Positions 59,315 through 64,000 of a DNA stretch of 64,000 nt are shown here, piece after piece. Every line of letters begins with the position of its first letter. Position 1 is the first letter of the stretch. The DNA is from Typha latifolia. Lineage: Eukaryota > Streptophyta > Magnoliopsida > Poales > Typhaceae. The stretch lies in assembly GCA_019914945.1 (NCBI GenBank), contig CM034103.1, positions 16,024,785-16,088,784 on the forward strand, in the 5' to 3' direction. The position numbers and the translations under genes were made by a program. The notes beneath the pieces are model-generated. The model was not told the DNA's origin and searched no databases. It saw only the letters and a list, made by a program, of their open reading frames with translations.

Positions 59315-62300
59315 TCAGAAGTGTCTCATCTTTCCCTCTTCAGTATTGCAAAGCAAAGAGACCTTCCTTGCTATGTCAGTGATCTCTTCTATTTGTGTAT
59401 CAACCAAAATGTTTAACTGGTGCTCTTGAGTCGGTTGATCTCCTTCCAGCATGCCAGCTAGGCTGTCTACTTCTCCATTGGCCATCGACCAGAACACGAC
59501 AAAAGTTGTATCAAGACCATAATCGTTAGGCACCTCGATGAGACGTTTTCCACTGCTCTGTGCATCCTTGTCTAATATATCACTTTTCATTCGGTCAGAG
59601 ATGCAGGCCCTGAAGTTGTTCATGCACCTACTGTTTTGAGGATCCAGGGTTAAATATATGAGAACCTCCCAGCATCTAAGGAACTGCTTCTTGTTGATCT
59701 TTAACTTCTGACGTGCAATCTCAATAGCAGTGGACGGTGGGCTCATACTTGACTTGCAATTTGTTTTTGATAAATTTCGTTCCTTCAGAGAAGAGACAAC
59801 AGCATCAATGGCTGGCTTGATTGGTTCAAATGTTAGAAGGCGGCAGGTGTCAATGCATGCACGAAGATACTGAAGATAATCAGAAGGCTCTTCAATGGTG
59901 ATGTCGTATATGTTCTCAGATACTGCAACAGAATTCACGGCCTCTAGAATATGGCGACCATGACCTTGATTCTGATAAGGCGGCAAAACCAGTATCTATG
60001 AAAAGAAACAAGGAGTGCATGAAAGAAAATTAGTTCATTTAGCTAGTGGATAGGAAAGGAAATAGTAAACAGAACTTCTTAGTTCCAAATAAATACCTAA
60101 TAAGTCTACAATTATCTTTTCAGATCATCTGTTATACCACCAAAACTGCCAGACCACAAAATGGGGCCACTAGCATTTCGCACAAGTCCCTTTTTTCAAT
60201 TGGATCATTATTTTAACAGAAAGAAATGACAAGCATAGTGGAGAACTAAACCTGGCTAATTCGTAACCGTGAACTGTCAGGGTAATGGTAGAAGCAATAT
60301 AGAGTTGCAAACCCGAGCAACTGAACAGTACAATTGGTAGATGAACCTTGTGTTTTCTTCACAACTAGAAATATTTCCCATCTTGGATCAGTGATATCAA
60401 TAGGCCTGCCACCTAGATCAGAGGAATTAAGGAATTACATGTTACTTCTTTAAAAGATGTAATGGTCAAGATAATACAAATACTGATCTATCAGATGTAG
60501 CAGGATATTTATAAGAACCTTCAACTAGCAGCAATACAAGAGGCACCAGACGACTGTAAAGCACACCAACAGGCATACTCTGCATTTCCATGCGGATAAC
60601 CTTGTTCCATGGGAAAAGAGTTCAATTCAGAAAACAAATCATGGATCCCTTGAAATTCAAAGCAGAGATTATTAAAAGAAATGAAACAAAGGCCATGTTA
60701 TGGTGGTTATCTGATAGCTCGGTTGAAACAGTACTTAATTAGAAAATCTGCGAGATAACTGGGAGGTCAAGGTAACATCCAACTTCTATATAATGTAGTA
60801 ACAAAATACTGGGGCACCTAAAGCTAGTTTAGCTACTAAATTTGCAGATGCTTAGAACTTAAAAAAATAATATTATAATCCAATTATGTTGGATAGTTGA
60901 AATCCCAAAGTGAGCAAGTAGATGTGCTTAGTATAATTATCCTGACTCCAGAAGCTTGCCAACAGAAGATCACCTCAACTGTAAAACCTTCAGCATCCAA
61001 ATGTGTATCAGAAGGGTGACCTCCATTGAAGGTATCACAGTCGATGACTGTCCCATGTGATACAATATTTCTGAGATCATATGGTCAGGCAGACAAATGA
61101 AAGAATTACATTAGAGTACTATGAAGCCAACAAATATTCAATACCAGATATCATATGCTGTATAAGTCATTGAACAGAAAAAAACCTGATGTAATCACAT
61201 TCCTTTGAAAAGGTTTGAAGAAATTCTTCTTTCTCTATTAGAGATTCCCCGAATATGCTCTACCAAAATAACAACTTCAATCATACATAAGAGAGTATCC
61301 TAAAGAAAAAGAAAGAAAGAACATGGATTACCTGAAGAGCAGGTTTCAGATCTGTGATCCCTTTCCCACCCTACGAAAATTCTTAGTTAGCATACATTGA
61401 GAAGATGGTGTATAGTGAGTAATAGTACTGAAGAAAGTATTGTCTTCCACCATCTGTCAAGTAAACTTAATACCGATCCTTCACAAGTATAGAGCAAGCT
61501 AGACAAAATAGAAGCTTGTACAGTGGGTTAGAACTATCTGCTTTATCGTATTTCTATTTTCAATTCAAACATATCTTTACAAGGAAATACACAGATTTAA
61601 GTACAGAATACCAGTTTGATTCTATCATTCTATTCCAAGATCTTGCAGTGCTAATATCATGATAACATTCAAACTTTCACACCACTTATAACTTTCCATA
61701 ACAAACTACTTGATGCAGTTTAAGTATTAGACATGCAGAATATCCTCACTCACATAATAAATCTATCTACTTAGACAACAGACAAATTCTAAAAGTCGTG
61801 TATTAGACACTGATGGTCACACATTTTTAACATGCGTTAGGAGGAAGAGGTATGGGCAGAAGTACTTGAATTATTTTGGATTATGAAGACAAGAAAAAAA
61901 GACATTAGAGATGCATGATTAATGGATAAAATCAATCATACAACAGAAAAAAGGAGAAATATCTAGATTGGTGTTACTTACATCTTGAGTGCTCTCAAAT
62001 GAAATCTCAGCATATGCATGAAAAGATATGGTACTCAACCAGATATTGATCTGCACCAAAAGGTTATATAAGCAATATGTTTTTCCAAATGCAAAGACAA
62101 AAGAGCATGCTTCATTTAGAAAATGGCAGTTTAAATTCAAGAGAGAAAACTGCAAGTCTGAAGCAGTTAGTTGAAGACTAAACATATCTTCTCAAGTCTC
62201 AACTATAAGACAACTGTGGCACTATAACCAGTTAATAGATATAGCTTGTAACTTTTCCTGGCACCAGCAACTTTTTTATCTTATAAATTCAGATGGTTTA

Positions 62301-63317
62301 ATATCTCTATAGAAGAAAGACATGCATGATGCACTAGATGTGCATATACACCCAAAAATACGTTTCTAGTCTTAGCTATATCTCTTGCTTTTTGGAGCTT
62401 GGCTTCAGCCCTATAGATATCTAAGTACAAACAATAATGAGCATTTTGCCCCAATGCAACAGAAAGAATACCCACAAGATAACGGGAATCCACTTCCAAA
62501 TGTATATCTCAAGAGATTACATAAGAAATAGAAAGGTCAATTTCTGTTGTTTTCTGCAGTATGATAACTGTACTCACCTTTAAGTCTTTATATCCATATA
62601 TCTTGCCATCCTCACCAAAGAAATGATTTAGGTCGACGGGCTCAATGCAAATACTACTAGTTGCACCCACTTCATCTTGACTTCTAACTATAATAAGCCA
62701 AATAGAAATGGAAGTTTATTAAACAACTTTAGTAGTTAGTAGACCATACTACAAACAAAAGATTAAAATGAAAAACAAAGGCAGAACCTCATACCAAGGA
62801 AAACTTTGATGCACTCATTCGCCCCAACTCCACTATCTACAACATACCAAATACAATAAAGTCAACCCAGACCACTTATCATACTCTAACATATACAACA
62901 ATAATGATGGTCATTGTAGAAAATGACAACACAAAACTAAAGCTTCTCTTCAACTACGAGATACTTGCAACGGAAAAGCTTCATATTATAACACAGAGGA
63001 AAAAGATAGCTGATAGCAACTACCAGCAACAAAGTACAGCTGAGGAACCAAGAATGAAGAGATCGACAGCATAAATTTGGGAAAAAATCATGGGAATACA
63101 ACACGACGACCGCAAATCTAGCTCCCCACATAACTTAGACGAGATCATGAAGTCATCTAAGAACAATCACAGGAAACTCCAAGAAAGAAGAGAGCTTAAA
63201 GAGGGGGAAAATCGAGAGAGTTTTCCCCCAAAATTGGTTACCGATCTTGGCGAATACGACGCGCTTCCGCTTCTTCGAATCCGACGAAGTCTCTTCGACC
63301 TTCTGCTTGAGCGCCAT
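59315..63317 (-). CDS. HAG2: Histone acetyltransferase type B catalytic subunit (HAT1/HAG2)
   Basis: Ten exons: 63242-63317, 62795-62836, 62578-62687, 61982-62050, 61332-61370, 61186-61259, 60974-61070, 60519-60600, 60252-60412, 59315-59995; 476 residues (Arabidopsis HAG2 about 467). An N-terminal basic stretch KKRKR is a probable nuclear signal. [26 protein letters not shown] and [11 protein letters not shown] are HAT1 N-domain features. The GNAT acetyl-CoA site is QNQGHG (258-263), after RISQILVLPPY. HAT1 acetylates newly made histone H4 at K5/K12 in the cytosol and nucleus before deposition. The C-terminal region, about 180 residues after the GNAT fold, matches plant homologues. The gene is divergent from AP-4 sigma with 360 bp between start codons. 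Confidence 0.95.
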
Positions 63318-63635
63318 GTCCTCCGAAAGGGGAGAGCTCTAGGGTTTCAGTACCTTCGAAGGAGAAGAGTGTGAGAGGGAAGGCAGGCGGGAAACGCTAT
63401 TCCGTATATAAAAAGAAAAGGGGGGAGGGAAGGGAAGAAGCCGAGGGTTTCTTATTACAGCCTGAGCCTGCGACCCGGCATTTTGGCACGTGCGAGGAGG
63501 ACACGATTTATAGCGGTAAATGTGAAGTTGTAATTAATAAAATATAAAATAAAAATCACACTAAAACGAAGATTTATTCTCCCTTAGTGTTCGCACGTGC
63601 GATACGAACGAGCTATATAGTAGAAGATTGGCATC

Positions 63636-63677
<42 letters not shown>
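63318..63677. promoter_or_regulatory. Shared divergent promoter HAT1 / AP-4 sigma
   Basis: 360 bp separate the two ATGs. On the HAT1 side an AAACCCTAG telo-box-like motif (minus strand, about 63339-63347) and a TATA-like AT tract near 63402 are seen. On the AP-4 side there is TATATAG (63614-63620) and a GA tract. Confidence 0.6.
63614..63620 (+). promoter_or_regulatory. TATA box of AP-4 sigma
   Basis: TATATAG 58-64 bp upstream of the ATG; a start site 30 bp downstream would fall inside the GA tract. Confidence 0.5.

Positions 63678-63678
<1 letters not shown>
63639..63678. repeat. (GA)n tract abutting a start codon
   Basis: 20 GA units whose last A is the A of the AP-4 sigma ATG. Confidence 0.95.
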
Positions 63679-63681
<3 letters not shown>

Positions 63682-63818
63682 GGATCCGGTTCGTCTTGTT
63701 GGTGAACAAGCAGGGGCAGACACGGCTGGCCCAATACTACGAGTACCTCACGCTCGAGGAGCGCCGCGCTCTCGAAGGCGAGATCGTTCGCAAGTGCCTC
63801 GCCCGCAACGAGCAGCAG
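63678..63818 (+). CDS. AP4S: AP-4 complex subunit sigma, first exon (gene runs off right edge)
   Basis: Exon 1 encodes 47 residues beginning MGIRFVLLVNKQGQTRLAQY and containing LEERRALEGEIVRKCLARNEQQ, then a GTAATG donor. The GQTRLAQYY phrase separates AP-4 sigma from AP-1, AP-2 and AP-3 sigma subunits, which have GKxRLxKW-type starts. The protein is the small subunit of the AP-4 adaptor that sorts cargo at the trans-Golgi network toward vacuoles. About 95 further residues (family length about 143) are expected beyond the window. Confidence 0.93.
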
Positions 63819-64000
63819 GTAATGTTTTCCTCTCCTATCTAATTTGATCTCGCATGTCCGAACCCCTCTTAGATCCGGGACAGTTGCTGCTCTTGGATCT
63901 CGATCGTCTCGAATCGGAAGAGATCAAGTCAGTCTACCATTAGGAGATCTAGCACTATGTTCGTTGGTTGAATGGTATGATATGGATTCATTAGTTATGA

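Overview
This window is nuclear DNA of a flowering plant. The genes are split by many AT-rich GT-AG introns, first exons encode organelle presequences, plant TATA boxes and telo-box motifs are present, and intergenic DNA holds SINE-, LTR- and MITE-type repeats plus long GA/CT and AT microsatellites. Every recognisable protein is closest, from memory, to plant family members. Coding GC is not grass-like, but I cannot settle monocot versus dicot from sequence alone.

Layout, left to right: first exon of a pectinesterase (-, cut by the left edge); a small winged-helix H1/H5-type protein (+); a two-TM plant protein of unknown function (+); a pinoresinol-lariciresinol-reductase-like gene with a frameshift (-); a repeat island (a 329-bp tRNA-derived SINE with a 16-bp target duplication, then a probable copia-type solo LTR carrying a regular array of paired TTCGAACG sites); MAPKK6 (+); an OXIDATIVE STRESS 3-like gene (+); a chloroplast YbeY endoribonuclease-HAD fusion (-); a PTPMT-type phosphatidylglycerophosphate phosphatase (-); about 5.5 kb of AT-rich intergenic DNA with a short hairpin MITE; an OEP7-like outer envelope protein (-); a WDR48/UAF1-like WD40 protein with 17 coding exons (-); an uncharacterised Gln/Pro/Ser-rich ORF (-); cytosolic-type ATP-dependent phosphofructokinase (-); mitochondrial processing peptidase alpha (-); histone acetyltransferase HAT1/HAG2 (-); and, divergently, the first exon of AP-4 sigma (+, cut by the right edge).

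Exon models were built by hand. For each complete multi-exon gene, reading frame continuity and splice dinucleotides were checked across all junctions and the summed length compared with the known family. The genes are a mixture of housekeeping functions with no operon-like logic. The most unusual items are the paired-site array inside the LTR, the intact SINE, the frameshifted reductase, two GC-AG introns, and a GA tract that runs straight into the AP-4 sigma start codon. I found no system that looks wholly new.
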